A stretch of 64,000 nucleotides of DNA from Clostridiales bacterium COT073_COT-073 (lineage in GTDB: Bacteria; Bacillota; Clostridia; Lachnospirales; Vallitaleaceae): the NCBI GenBank assembly GCA_003858485.1, contig RQYD01000007.1:1-64000 (forward strand), written 5' to 3'. A model generated the notes under the pieces. The model was given only the letters and a program-made list of their open reading frames with translations, ran no database searches and was not told the DNA's origin. Shown here piece by piece: positions 1-8,674 of this stretch (within the stretch, counting starts at the first letter, position 1; each line of letters begins with the position of its first letter). The position numbers and the translations under genes were made by a program.

Positions 1-542
1 ATTTTCCCTACTGCCATTCTTAAACTCTTAAAAAAACGGCAGATTGGTGCTTTGGGATGTTATATTTTTTTTAAATTACATTTTGCGGAAACTCAAGCTT
101 ATGTATGAAGTTTTACTCTGACAATTGCCCCAAAAAACCAAAATGTCCGACTGCTTCTAAATAAAAAGGCTGTTGCAAAACACAGACTTCACCCAAAATA
201 TTGTAATAAAACATAAGAATTTTATCTTATCTCTGGTGTAAAATCTTAAATACAACAACCCCTGCAAATAATTATCTTACATCAATTCGCAAGATAATTA
301 TTTCTTCATAATCCGCTCATTTCCCATTTTGCTTCGTCAAATTTTAGTAAACTCTTACAGTCCCTTATTTTCATTTAAAATTACTACAAAAGAGTAACGG
401 TTCTACTCACCATTATTTCCTACTATTCTTTTGATGAGCTTTTAGCTTTTTCATTGCCCGCTCATAATAACTGGAAGTAGCACTTACAAAATAAGAACCA
501 AGTATCCCGTTCCTTTTGAGTGAGATTTGATATCAGAACATT
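1..542. other. Intergenic left edge
   Basis: No intact gene is seen. The stretch holds a short inverted-repeat element (166-262). It also has a minus-strand reading frame of about 38 codons ending at 413-415 whose composition looks coding-like (serine/tyrosine then a lysine-rich tail). That frame has no start or ribosome binding site and could be the tail of a decayed gene; I do not recognise it. Confidence 0.4.
166..262 (-). repeat. MITE-like 97-bp element, copy 1
   Basis: Ends are imperfect inverted repeats (GGCTGTTGCA on the left, CAACAACCCC on the right). Its reverse complement aligns along both flanks with the element at 20294-20391, including a shared AGATTTTACAC block near one end. 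No coding capacity. The GGCTGTTGCAAAA-like end resembles ends of several insertion sequences, which suggests a non-autonomous derivative; the parent element is not in the window. Confidence 0.5.
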
Positions 543-586
543 AAAAAACCTGCTCCAAGATTTTTCTTAGAACAGGTTTTTTTTGC
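543..586 (-). terminator. Terminator of tRNA-Arg
   Basis: Read on the minus strand just after the tRNA: a stem AACCTGTTC pairing with GAGCAGGTT, a purine-rich loop and a run of six T. The opposite strand also ends in T, so it may work in both directions. Confidence 0.75.
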
Positions 587-592
587 TTTAAG

Positions 593-666
593 CGTTCCCG
601 ATGCGATTCGAACGCACGACCTTTCGCTCCGGAGGCGAACGCTCTATCCTGCTGAGCTACGGGAAC
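593..666 (-). tRNA. tRNA-Arg (anticodon CCG)
   Basis: A full cloverleaf is readable on the minus strand. It has acceptor GTTCCCG pairing CGGGAAC, a D-arm with GCTC/GAGC, an anticodon stem TTCGC/GCGAA around loop CTCCGGA, a five-base variable loop, and a T-arm with TTCGAAT. The anticodon is CCG, decoding CGG. The discriminator is G and the CCA tail is not encoded. A hairpin terminator follows at once, so it is probably a single-gene unit. Confidence 0.95.
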
Positions 667-782
667 ATATTGCAAAGCATTGATTATTATACTACAAAAC
701 TTACGATTTGAAAAGAGGAAAATTAAATTTATTCAAATTTTTTTCTCAATTTTTTCTCAAATTAACTCTCACAATAATTCTC

Positions 783-960
783 AAAGTGATTTTTCAAGGT
801 AAATGCCCGCTGCGCGGTCGCTTCCATTTCGTTTACTCGTTGTTACTAGCCCTCAAACCAAATGCTTCGCATTTGCCGTGCTTCGCACTCCCGTCTGAGG
901 GTGCAACGCCGCGAAATGTAAATGCCCGCTGCGCAGTCGCTTCCATTTCGCTTGCATGTT
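783..960. repeat. Two-module hairpin repeat, left-most copy
   Basis: Module 2 has outer stem CCCTCA (850-855) with TGAGGG (896-901). It encloses hairpins AAATGCTTCGCATTT (860-874) and GTGCTTCGCAC (878-888). Module 1 follows with CGAAATG/CATTTCG arms and an apical CCGCTGCGCAG. Sequence differs from the copies at 37.0 and 56.8-57.1 kb but pairing is kept. Reading frames across it are repeat artefacts. Confidence 0.75.
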
Positions 961-1014
961 GCAAAATCTTGATTTTTAAAGTAGGATGGAATTGGTATAA
1001 AAAATATTTTTTAT

Positions 1015-1043
1015 TTGACAAACCCTATTATCTGGTTTATAAT
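1015..1043 (+). promoter_or_regulatory. Consensus promoter for DUF1836-HlyIII pair
   Basis: TTGACA (1015-1020), a 17-base spacer, and TATAAT (1038-1043): a perfect sigma-70/SigA-type promoter. It fixes the downstream gene's start at 1087, because an in-frame upstream start would lie inside the -35 box. Confidence 0.9.
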
Positions 1044-1086
1044 ACTAGTTGATGAGGCTCATGTATTTCTAGATATGGAGATTGAT

Positions 1087-1566
1087 ATGAAAATTTTGCG
1101 TTGGCAAGAAATGCCAAATTTTGAGATATATAGCGACCAATTGATTACCATTGTCAATCAGGAACTTGCTTTTATGAAGATCGAAGTAACCAATTCCATG
1201 ATTAATAATTATGTTAAGCACAAGGTCATGCCACTTCCCGTGAAAAAAAAGTATGGTCAAGTGCACATTGCTTATTTAATCATGATTAGTCTTTTAAAAT
1301 CCACTTTCTCTATGGAAGAAATTAAACAGTATTTCCAGAATTTCCCAATTGAGAAGGAATATGACAAATTTTGCGATATCTTTTGGGCACTTTGGCAAAA
1401 AGATAAGATTGATTTAGGCCAGGGACCTACCGGTACTGCCGATGATTTGCAGCTTTTGTCCGGGCAAATCAACTATTTAATGGCGGCTACCATTATCAGC
1501 AAATTTCGAGCAACCAATTTATTAGCGCAAAAAGGAGAAAATCATGCGGCAACTACCTCTCAATGA
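1087..1566 (+). CDS. DUF1836 family protein (MerR-like)
   Basis: A protein of 159 residues. The fold resembles a MerR-type winged helix: an early region matching 'second helix then NYVKHKVMPLPVKKKYG', and a following helix with HIAYLIMISLLKSTFSMEEI. That pattern is typical of DUF1836, a Clostridia/Bacilli family of presumed DNA-binding regulators. The start at 1087 has a GGAG box six bases upstream (1077-1080) and follows a consensus promoter. The 3' end overlaps the next gene by 23 bases, so the two are co-transcribed. Target genes are unknown. Confidence 0.85.
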   Translation: MKILRWQEMPNFEIYSDQLITIVNQELAFMKIEVTNSMINNYVKHKVMPLPVKKKYGQVHIAYLIMISLLKSTFSMEEIKQYFQNFPIEKEYDKFCDIFWALWQKDKIDLGQGPTGTADDLQLLSGQINYLMAATIISKFRATNLLAQKGENHAATTSQ

Positions 1567-2170
1567 AAAATTAAATGTTATCTCTCATTTTATCGGTGCT
1601 ATCACCGGTGTTATTTTTCTATGTTTGCTCCTGATACTCAAAGGTGACTCGGCATCTACCATTGCCGGATATAGTATATACGGAGCGTGTTTTATTTTGC
1701 TTTTTTCCATGAGTACCATTTATCACCGTGTCACCAAACCGAATCTCAAGAAATTTTTTCGGGCCTTTGACCATATTTCGATTTACTTTTTTATCGCCGG
1801 CACCTATACTCCGGTCATTATCATTGGTCTGAAAAGTTCCATGCGTTGGTGGTTCCTGGCATTGATTTGGGCTATTGCTCTGGCAGGCACTATCTTTAAG
1901 GTAGCTTCTTACGGAAAATACAATAAATACAAGATTTTCTCGGTAATCCTTTATTTAATCATGGGTTGGCTTTCTGTCCTGATTATTCCATCCCTGTATC
2001 AGAACACCTCTGTTGCCCTCATTATCTGGCTGGCATTAGGTGGTATCGTTTACAGCATCGGTACTTATTTTTACAAAGATACCAAATATAAATATTCTCA
2101 TTTTATTTGGCATATCTTTGTCTTCCTGGCTGCCGTTTTTCACTTTGTAGCAATTTTTATTTTGAAATAA
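1544..2170 (+). CDS. Hemolysin III / TrhA family membrane protein
   Basis: A 208-residue integral membrane protein with about seven hydrophobic segments. It carries the family landmarks: an N-terminal EKLNVISHFIGA stretch, STIYHR in the second segment, FDHISIYFFIAGTYTP, and a C-terminal FIWHIFVFLAAVFHF with the conserved histidines. These match the HlyIII/YqfA (PAQR-like) family. Members are membrane-homeostasis proteins; haemolysis is shown for few. RBS AAAGGAG precedes the ATG. It is translationally coupled to the DUF1836 gene. Confidence 0.9.
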   Translation: MRQLPLNEKLNVISHFIGAITGVIFLCLLLILKGDSASTIAGYSIYGACFILLFSMSTIYHRVTKPNLKKFFRAFDHISIYFFIAGTYTPVIIIGLKSSMRWWFLALIWAIALAGTIFKVASYGKYNKYKIFSVILYLIMGWLSVLIIPSLYQNTSVALIIWLALGGIVYSIGTYFYKDTKYKYSHFIWHIFVFLAAVFHFVAIFILK

Positions 2171-2235
2171 GTAATTTACTAAAACAACAAAGATTATGAT
2201 TAATAGGATTTAGAATAAAATAATATTGAAAAGGC

Positions 2236-2303
2236 AAAAGGACTGTGATATGACCTTGATTGTTAGACTTATCTAACTTTTAAGATTATATCACAGTCCT
2301 TTT
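2236..2303. terminator. Bidirectional terminator
   Basis: AAAAGGACTGTGATA (2236-2250) pairs with TATCACAGTCCTTTT (2289-2303). T-rich tails on both strands serve the convergent HlyIII gene (+) and ABC permease (-). Confidence 0.85.
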
Positions 2304-2328
2304 CCATGAATCAATTTCTTCTACTGTT

Positions 2329-4014
2329 TTATGCTCTATTCAAAACATATTCTTTTCTCATACCATATTTCCACCATAAGAAATCGATAACTCCTATGAC
2401 CGGAATTGCCAAAAACTTCGTCCAAATACTTTGGAGTAAAAAGAAATGACCTGCTCCTACTACACCAACCATTAAAAAACCAAGCAAAAAATATGCCACC
2501 TGTCTGCCTGAGCTTTTCACCTGTCCCACTATGGAAAACGGCAGATGCCAGGAACTGATTCGGATCATCACTTGTGTATATAATAAGAAAAACAAATAGA
2601 TAATCAGCAAATCCGGCACAATTTTCAATCCATAAAGTATGACAAACAGTAGGCCGGCAAAGATAAAAATCGGACTTAAGTACTGGCCAATCACCACCTT
2701 GATACCACCTTTAATCAAATCCCTCAAATCCCTCCAAGGCAGTGTCTGATAAATCCAGGTAGTAGCGGTATCATCGCTTTGGCAAATGATGTAGTATATA
2801 CCCGGAGCAACCAACACAATCATATAAAGTGCTAAATAAAAAGGCATGGCTCGAATCGTCTGCATCATTTCCACAAAACTGACTCCTTCTCTGCTCATAT
2901 TTGAAAACAAAACGGAGGCTAAAACAATCATAGGAATAATAAAGGCATTTGCCAGTTGTGGGTATAATTTCAGCTTAAGATTTCTATCTCTGGAAAGATG
3001 GATACTGATCAACTCCATAAAAGCTCTATCTTGGCCGTTTTTGGAAAAAAGCTTACAAAAAACTCTCTTCCGCCAAGTCAATGCCTTATTTTCCGTACTG
3101 CTTTGCTCCAGTTTACTCAATTCCTTTTCAAATTGCGGCATAATATAATATCTGTTAAGAAACAGAAAGCCCAAAATTACGACGATACCAAGTCCTAAGA
3201 GGGCATAGAAAAAAAAGCTCCTCTGTCCCTGAAAGACAATTGCAAAAATCGCCGAATACCATGCCGACGGCAAAATAAAGTAAGCCGGATGGTCAGACAA
3301 CTGCATTTGATTGATTTGCTGAAAATTAATCACTCTTGGAATAATTTGATAACCCACAATAATGGCAATCGTCATAAATACTTGGAAATAGTTTAAAATA
3401 TCTTTCAGTTTCTCACCGGAAAATACTTTCAGCAACAGAAAATAAAGTCCGCCGGCCAGCCATAGACAAAACATTGCTACAATCACTGCCATCATCAAAT
3501 AAAGCAAAGCATAAAAAATCCCCTTGGCATAAACGGCAGCAGCCAGAGAAGGCAGCATGGTAGCTACTGCAATCCCTCCAATATAAAGACTGATATGAAT
3601 ATTCTTGGCAATTGCCAATTCCTTCTCCTGTATCGGCAGCACTTTATAAAACGGCTTTTCTTTGGTATCCAGCAGTATCTCGGAAAACTCTCCGATATAA
3701 ACGGAGAGAAGCACAAATATCAGCATACCGTAGGCAATCGTGTTGGCAATAAAGACATTATCCAGAAGTTGCATACCGGCTACAAAAATTCCTAATACCG
3801 CATACATGATAAAATTAAATATCATGAGATTCTTCGGTTCCTTTTTCTTATTGGCATTTTGCGCTTTTGCCAAGACCGATGTTCTACGCCCATCCAAAGT
3901 CATCTTCAAAATGAGTATTTTTCGAACCGTCTGATAATCAACATTCTTCCCCATAAAAGCCGGCAATATTTTGTCCAGTATCTTAACGATAAAAGGAATT
4001 TTATAGTTCTCCAT
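2329..4014 (-). CDS. ABC exporter permease subunit
   Basis: 561 residues with about twelve hydrophobic segments and a cytoplasmic N-terminus. It overlaps the 3' end of an ABC ATPase gene by 14 bases. The layout (long permease directly after an ABC-2-type ATPase) fits a two-gene exporter with unknown substrate. No ATP-binding motifs lie in this protein. RBS GGGAGGAAGC before ATG. Family assignment is by topology and neighbour, not by a diagnostic motif. Confidence 0.8.
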   Translation of the reverse strand: MENYKIPFIVKILDKILPAFMGKNVDYQTVRKILILKMTLDGRRTSVLAKAQNANKKKEPKNLMIFNFIMYAVLGIFVAGMQLLDNVFIANTIAYGMLIFVLLSVYIGEFSEILLDTKEKPFYKVLPIQEKELAIAKNIHISLYIGGIAVATMLPSLAAAVYAKGIFYALLYLMMAVIVAMFCLWLAGGLYFLLLKVFSGEKLKDILNYFQVFMTIAIIVGYQIIPRVINFQQINQMQLSDHPAYFILPSAWYSAIFAIVFQGQRSFFFYALLGLGIVVILGFLFLNRYYIMPQFEKELSKLEQSSTENKALTWRKRVFCKLFSKNGQDRAFMELISIHLSRDRNLKLKLYPQLANAFIIPMIVLASVLFSNMSREGVSFVEMMQTIRAMPFYLALYMIVLVAPGIYYIICQSDDTATTWIYQTLPWRDLRDLIKGGIKVVIGQYLSPIFIFAGLLFVILYGLKIVPDLLIIYLFFLLYTQVMIRISSWHLPFSIVGQVKSSGRQVAYFLLGFLMVGVVGAGHFFLLQSIWTKFLAIPVIGVIDFLWWKYGMRKEYVLNRA

Positions 4015-4786
4015 TGCTTCCTCCCGTCAAGCTGTCAACAAATTTGGATGCCAAATCATGCCCCTCATGAAAGCCCGTCAGCTCATTAAAAATCGCCTCT
4101 AAATTACTACCCGGCTGTGCCGAACGCAATTCTTCCATTGTCGCATCAGCAATCACATGCCCCTCTTTGAGCAAAATAACCCGACTGCTCATCTGCTCTA
4201 CCAGCTCCATGATATGAGAAGAATAAAAAATAGTTTTCCCCTGTGCGGTCAAGGTTTTGAGTACCTCTTTAAAGACCGCCACACTATTGGTATCCATACC
4301 ATTGACCGGCTCATCTAAAAACAAGATATCCGGATTATGAATCAAACTGCCGATAATAGCTATCTTTTGCTTCATTCCCTTGGAATAAGCTGACATTCTG
4401 GTGTTTAAAGCCTCTCTTAATCCAAACACTTCTGCCAAATCATTCATTCTCTGCTGCCAGTCTTTCAGCTCATAAACGGATGCTAAAAACGACAGGTATT
4501 CCGCTCCGGTCAAAGTTTCATAAAGCGCTAATATCTCCGGCACATAGCCAATTTTTCTTTTATATTCGACACCGGATTCTTCAATGTTTTTACCAAAGAT
4601 TTCTATTTTACCGCTATATTCTCCTAAAATCCCCAAAATCAGCTTAACCGTAGTGGATTTTCCTGAGCCGTTCGGCCCGATATAGCCAATCAGCTCTCCG
4701 CGTTTGACCTCCATAGACACATTATGCAAAACTTGATGGTTACCAAAACTTTTGTTTAAGTTTTCTATTTTCAAAATTGTTTCCAT
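4001..4786 (-). CDS. ABC transporter ATP-binding protein
   Basis: 261 residues. Walker A GPNGSGKST lies at residues 37-45, with an ABC signature variant YSKGMKQK and Walker B ILFLDEP followed by a switch histidine (YSSHIMEL). The GxxNGxxKST pattern and the signature place it with ABC-2 exporters of the CcmA/YhaQ type. RBS AGAGGAAAG before ATG. It is first of a two-gene operon with the permease; substrate unknown. Confidence 0.92.
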   Translation of the reverse strand: METILKIENLNKSFGNHQVLHNVSMEVKRGELIGYIGPNGSGKSTTVKLILGILGEYSGKIEIFGKNIEESGVEYKRKIGYVPEILALYETLTGAEYLSFLASVYELKDWQQRMNDLAEVFGLREALNTRMSAYSKGMKQKIAIIGSLIHNPDILFLDEPVNGMDTNSVAVFKEVLKTLTAQGKTIFYSSHIMELVEQMSSRVILLKEGHVIADATMEELRSAQPGSNLEAIFNELTGFHEGHDLASKFVDSLTGGSNGEL

Positions 4787-4969
4787 TTACTTTCCTCTCT
4801 TATGCTCTTTCCTATCCTGCTTTATTTCATAAGGATTTCATCTAAACCGGATATTCCCACAGGATTTTATCCCAGCCTTGCATATCCGATTCTTCCCCCT
4901 TCCGGAATGCTTCATTATTTCCTATGTTTCTGCCATCTTCACATTTATTCATCCATCCATTGCCTCATC

Positions 4970-6292
4970 TTATATTTCCCTTAGCTCAATCCGAACAACC
5001 GTATCTTTTTCATCCGGCAAAGGATAGCTGCAAGTCATTGACGGATATAAATGGAAAAAGCTGTTTTCCCGATATTCCATAAGATTCCAATAATCACTTT
5101 CTTTTATTTCTGAAAGATCGGAAAGTCGGCGTATCCTTTTGATCTTATTTTTCAGTCCTTTAAGGCAGATAGCACCAACCTGCTCTTCAAAGATATGGGC
5201 ATAGAGATATTTGCCGTTTTTTGTCCAGCGTCCCCATTCCGGCTTTTCCAAATCTGCGGCACCGCAATGATAAATGCTTTCTCCATTGACTTTCATCCAG
5301 TTACCGACTTCCTCCAAAATTTTACAAGACTCCTCCGGTATCTCTCCTAATGCATTCGGCCCGATATTAACCAGTAAATTACCGCCCTTGCTGACACATT
5401 CCACCAAAGTGCGAATAATCATCTGTGCCGACTTATATCGCTTATCTTCACTATTATAGCCCCAATGCAAGTTTAATGTAATACAAGCCTCCCAAGGTAC
5501 CGCCATTCCCAGTTCATTTACTAAATTGTGCGGCGGAATCATTTGCTCCGGTGAAATAAAGTCACCGGCATACGAAGTCGGATTTGCTGTCTTAATACTA
5601 CCGGAACTTTCCCCGCTTCCTTCCAGACGATTATCACAGATAATATGCGGTTGGTGTTTTCTTACCATTTTCATCAATTCCTCTGCCCGCCATTTTTCTG
5701 CCCTCATTTCCCCATAGGAAAAATCAAACCAAATAATATCAATTTTACCATAATTCGTCATCAGTTCTTCCACTTGGCCATGCATATACTTCAAATAATT
5801 TTCAAAATTATGATTTTTCTCTTTGTATTCTTCGTTTCTTCGCATCGGATGATGCCAGTCGCCATAATGCGGATAATCCGGATGATTCCAATCCAGCAAA
5901 GAATAATATAAGCCAACTTTCAACCCTTCTGCCCGAAAGGCATTCAAAAATTCCCGTACCAAATCCCGCTTACATGGAGCATACATGGAAGTAAAGTCGG
6001 TCAACTTGGAGTCAAATAAACAAAATCCATCATGATGCTTGGCAGTCAGGACAGCATATTTCATCCCTGCCTGTTTGGCCTGTTTGGCCAGTTTGGCCCA
6101 TTTTTTCGGGTCATAATTTTTAACACTGAACTCTTCCATCAGGGGACAGTAATCCTCTGCCTTAATTTCTTCAGCGTTTCGCACCCATTCTCCCTTGGCC
6201 GGGATGGCATATAGTCCCCAGTGAATAAACATTCCAAACCTATCTGCCTGAAACCATTTGACTCTCTCTTCTCTTTCGGATAATTGGCTCAT
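4970..6292 (-). CDS. Alpha-L-fucosidase, GH29
   Basis: 440 residues. The N-terminal barrel has the hallmarks WFQADRFGMFIHWG, KHHDGFCLFDS and YYSLLDW. IDIIWFDFSYGEM carries the expected catalytic nucleophile aspartate near residue 190. The enzyme hydrolyses terminal alpha-L-fucose from glycans by a retaining mechanism. There is no signal peptide, so it is probably cytoplasmic and acts on imported fucosylated oligosaccharides. The ATG at 6292 is chosen for its GAGAGGAG box; an in-frame GTG 15 bases upstream lacks one. No fucose permease or catabolic gene is adjacent. Confidence 0.9.
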   Translation of the reverse strand: MSQLSEREERVKWFQADRFGMFIHWGLYAIPAKGEWVRNAEEIKAEDYCPLMEEFSVKNYDPKKWAKLAKQAKQAGMKYAVLTAKHHDGFCLFDSKLTDFTSMYAPCKRDLVREFLNAFRAEGLKVGLYYSLLDWNHPDYPHYGDWHHPMRRNEEYKEKNHNFENYLKYMHGQVEELMTNYGKIDIIWFDFSYGEMRAEKWRAEELMKMVRKHQPHIICDNRLEGSGESSGSIKTANPTSYAGDFISPEQMIPPHNLVNELGMAVPWEACITLNLHWGYNSEDKRYKSAQMIIRTLVECVSKGGNLLVNIGPNALGEIPEESCKILEEVGNWMKVNGESIYHCGAADLEKPEWGRWTKNGKYLYAHIFEEQVGAICLKGLKNKIKRIRRLSDLSEIKESDYWNLMEYRENSFFHLYPSMTCSYPLPDEKDTVVRIELREI

Positions 6293-6347
6293 AAAAACTC
6301 CTCTCACATTTCCTTCTCATTTTTCATTTCTCTAGGAAACAAATTAT

Positions 6348-6608
6348 CTAGTAATGACCTTTACATTGATATATTTCTATTATCCCTTCTCCAAGTATTT
6401 TGTATACCAAGCGATTGGTATCATCAATTCGTCTACTCCAATAGCCTGACAAGTCCCCTTTTAACGGCTCCGGTTTACCAATGCCATTATATCCGTTTCT
6501 CTCAATATCTTGTAATAAGCTATTTATTCTCTTTAATGTTTTTTTATCCTGATTTTGCCAATAAACATAATCATTCCATGCAATTTCCGTAAACTGCAAC
6601 CTACTCAT
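6348..6608 (-). CDS. Txe/YoeB-type toxin
   Basis: 86 residues from MSRLQFTEIAW. Typical YoeB features are the late SGYWSRRIDDTNRLVYKI block and the C-terminal IYQCKGHY with its catalytic-type histidine/tyrosine. Family members are ribosome-dependent mRNA endonucleases. The start overlaps the antitoxin stop by eight bases (ATGAGTAG), which is why the longer in-frame start was not used. Confidence 0.88.
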   Translation of the reverse strand: MSRLQFTEIAWNDYVYWQNQDKKTLKRINSLLQDIERNGYNGIGKPEPLKGDLSGYWSRRIDDTNRLVYKILGEGIIEIYQCKGHY

Positions 6609-6873
6609 TCTCCATCTCCAATAACTCATCCATCGTTTTAACAACAACTTTTCCTTCTTCAGCTTGCGCTATACTTTCCTTTAAAATACTCCTATTTTTT
6701 TCAGAGTAAAAAGGATCATAGCTTATAGTAAACGGCAACTTATTTTCACGCAAAACAGCCTTTATAAAAAGATTGATTGCCACAGACACATTCATTCCTG
6801 TATTCTCACAAAAATCCTCAAAATTCTTTTTATCCTCAACATCTACTCTTGCACTTAAATTAGTGTATTTCAT
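6601..6873 (-). CDS. RelB/DinJ-type antitoxin
   Basis: 90 residues. The N-terminal ribbon-helix-helix has the DinJ pattern ARVDVEDKKNFEDFCENTGMNVSVAINLFIKAVLREN. The C-terminal acidic tail should wrap the toxin. A DinJ-type antitoxin with a YoeB-type toxin is a mixed but known pairing. RBS AAGGAGGAAGG. AT-rich inverted repeats at about 6900-6945 upstream are a likely autoregulatory site. Confidence 0.88.
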   Translation of the reverse strand: MKYTNLSARVDVEDKKNFEDFCENTGMNVSVAINLFIKAVLRENKLPFTISYDPFYSEKNRSILKESIAQAEEGKVVVKTMDELLEMENE

Positions 6874-6935
6874 GTTATTCCTTCCTCCTTAAACATTATA
6901 TGATAACACTATGTATTAATATATAATATTATATA

Positions 6936-7424
6936 TTATTTTTTGTTATAAATCAAGTTTATCGTGTACTTATTCCCCTTTTCCATCCGATAATATTCGT
7001 CTTCGCCCAAGTGCACATTTTGCCTGAAAGCATCTCCCACAATTTGAAAACCTGCTTTTTGATAACAAGCAATCGCCCTATGATTCCAAGTCCTGACCTC
7101 TAAATATAGTTTTTTATCTCCAAATAATTCCTTAACTACCCCATCAATTTGACGCAGCATCTGTGTCCCATATCCCTTACCGCAAATTTCCGGATTTACA
7201 CCAATCCCTAAAAACACTTGATTTTCTTCCTCCAATAAATTAATAAACCCGATGAACTTATCATCCCAAAAGGCAAAGATTCTCTTTTGAGGATTGGCAA
7301 AGCCTTTTCCTTTCCTCTTTTGCTCCTCATAGGGAATATTATTATATATTGCATACTTTCCGGTATATTTCCAGTCAGATGCCAAATATTTTTCTTCTTC
7401 GGTCATCTCGTGATAGTGTAGCAT
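6936..7424 (-). CDS. GNAT acetyltransferase
   Basis: 162 residues. It has the acetyl-CoA-binding motif VNPEICGKGYGTQML (Q/RxxGxG/A variant) after a beta strand, then LEVRTWNHRAIACYQKAGF, the motif-B signature. Substrate cannot be predicted. RBS GGGAGGTAGT. It stands alone, with about 60 bases to the preceding antitoxin promoter region. Confidence 0.87.
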   Translation of the reverse strand: MLHYHEMTEEEKYLASDWKYTGKYAIYNNIPYEEQKRKGKGFANPQKRIFAFWDDKFIGFINLLEEENQVFLGIGVNPEICGKGYGTQMLRQIDGVVKELFGDKKLYLEVRTWNHRAIACYQKAGFQIVGDAFRQNVHLGEDEYYRMEKGNKYTINLIYNKK

Positions 7425-7551
7425 ACTACCTCCCTTTCCGATTCCTTCAAATCATACCTGAATTGTGCTATTGACTGATTACGCACTATAAAATAGAGCC
7501 ACAATTCTACAATCAACTTTTTAAAAAAACCTTATACGATAATATTCTCTG

Positions 7552-8643
7552 TTAACGTTCCCCATCCCATTCCCTCATAAATTCCTCCAAAAAATCTTTC
7601 ATAAAGACTTCCCTTTGCTCGGCAATTTGTTTGCCGCTTTTCGTGTTCATCAGGGCTTTTAGCCGAAACAGCTTTTCATAAAAATGATTAATGGTGGTCG
7701 ATTTTGCTTTGCGGTATTCTTCTTTACTCATATTCAGATTTGGGGCAATTTCCGGATGATGCATCTGCCGCTGATGATTACCTCCAAAAGCAAAGGCTCT
7801 GGCAATACCAATAGCTCCCAGTGCATCCAATCTGTCGGCATCTTGAACGCATTTCCCCTCAATCGTAGTTGGCATTACTGATTTACCGCCAAAAGAAATT
7901 TCTTCAATTATCATACAAACTCTATTTATAATATCTGTCTCAAGATTTACTTGCCGCATAAAGCGAACCGCATTTTCCTTTTCTTCATGGGTATCCGGAG
8001 AGAGTTTAATATCATCCACATCATGCAGTAAAGCTGTCAATCCCACGACAAAGACATCCGCTCCTTCCTCCTTTGCTAATCTTTCTGCCATCTTCTGCAC
8101 TCTCATGGTATGATGGTAGTCATGGCCGCTGAATTCATGGGAAAATAAGGTTTTTATATACTCTTTTGCTTTTTCTATAATCTCATTTTTTATCCAATCC
8201 CTTATTAATTCCGCCTTTTCCTCTCTTCCCATCCATTTATAGTATCGTTCCCATAACTCAAGAGAATGAAGCGGTATTTTTTCTTCTTCTAAATCATAGT
8301 ATTCTACAATCTGTTCCGGTTTTAAAGCACAATCCTTGATTCCATCCGTTGTGGCGATCGCAAATCCTATCATAACATCCACATCGACTTCCTCTATCAC
8401 AAATTCTAAAAAAGTCTTGGTCTGATAATTAATATTCGGGTTTTTCGGTTGCAGCTTGCCCATCTTTTGTAATATCTCTATTGCCCTATCTTCGTCTTCT
8501 TCCAGCACCATGATATCAATATCATGAAAACAAGGTACCAATCCTTTCAAATACAATAGTAATGATGCTCCGACTGCCCATGTAATCTTTTCTTTATTTA
8601 GCCTAATGGCAATTTCTTTTAATATTTGCAGCTTTTTATTCAT
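7552..8643 (-). CDS. Nucleotidyltransferase-like + HD-domain fusion protein
   Basis: 363 residues with two apparent domains. Residues 1-110 look like a nucleotidyltransferase fold: GASLLL (25-30), then DIDIM with Asp41 and Asp43, then VDVDVMIGF. Residues about 165-360 form a metal-dependent HD phosphohydrolase: HDYHHTMRV (174 on), LLHDVDD (206-212), and the YedJ-like DADRLDALGAIGIARAFAFGG. The HD half is normally a free protein of about 210 residues. The start is ATG 8643 with AGGGGTG upstream; GTG 8649 is an alternative. Substrates are unknown. Confidence 0.8.
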   Translation of the reverse strand: MNKKLQILKEIAIRLNKEKITWAVGASLLLYLKGLVPCFHDIDIMVLEEDEDRAIEILQKMGKLQPKNPNINYQTKTFLEFVIEEVDVDVMIGFAIATTDGIKDCALKPEQIVEYYDLEEEKIPLHSLELWERYYKWMGREEKAELIRDWIKNEIIEKAKEYIKTLFSHEFSGHDYHHTMRVQKMAERLAKEEGADVFVVGLTALLHDVDDIKLSPDTHEEKENAVRFMRQVNLETDIINRVCMIIEEISFGGKSVMPTTIEGKCVQDADRLDALGAIGIARAFAFGGNHQRQMHHPEIAPNLNMSKEEYRKAKSTTINHFYEKLFRLKALMNTKSGKQIAEQREVFMKDFLEEFMREWDGER

Positions 8644-8674
8644 ATTCACCCCTGGTTTGTTTTACTTCTCTCTA

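Noticed and set aside
708-1052. Open frames across the repeat at 0.8-0.96 kb on both strands
   Set aside because: They lie inside a hairpin repeat, read GC-rich palindromes as Arg/Ala/Ser/Phe-rich peptides, and have no ribosome binding site.
1015-1086. Upstream in-frame start for the DUF1836 gene
   Set aside because: It would begin inside the -35 box of a consensus promoter; the ATG at 1087 has a proper GGAG site.
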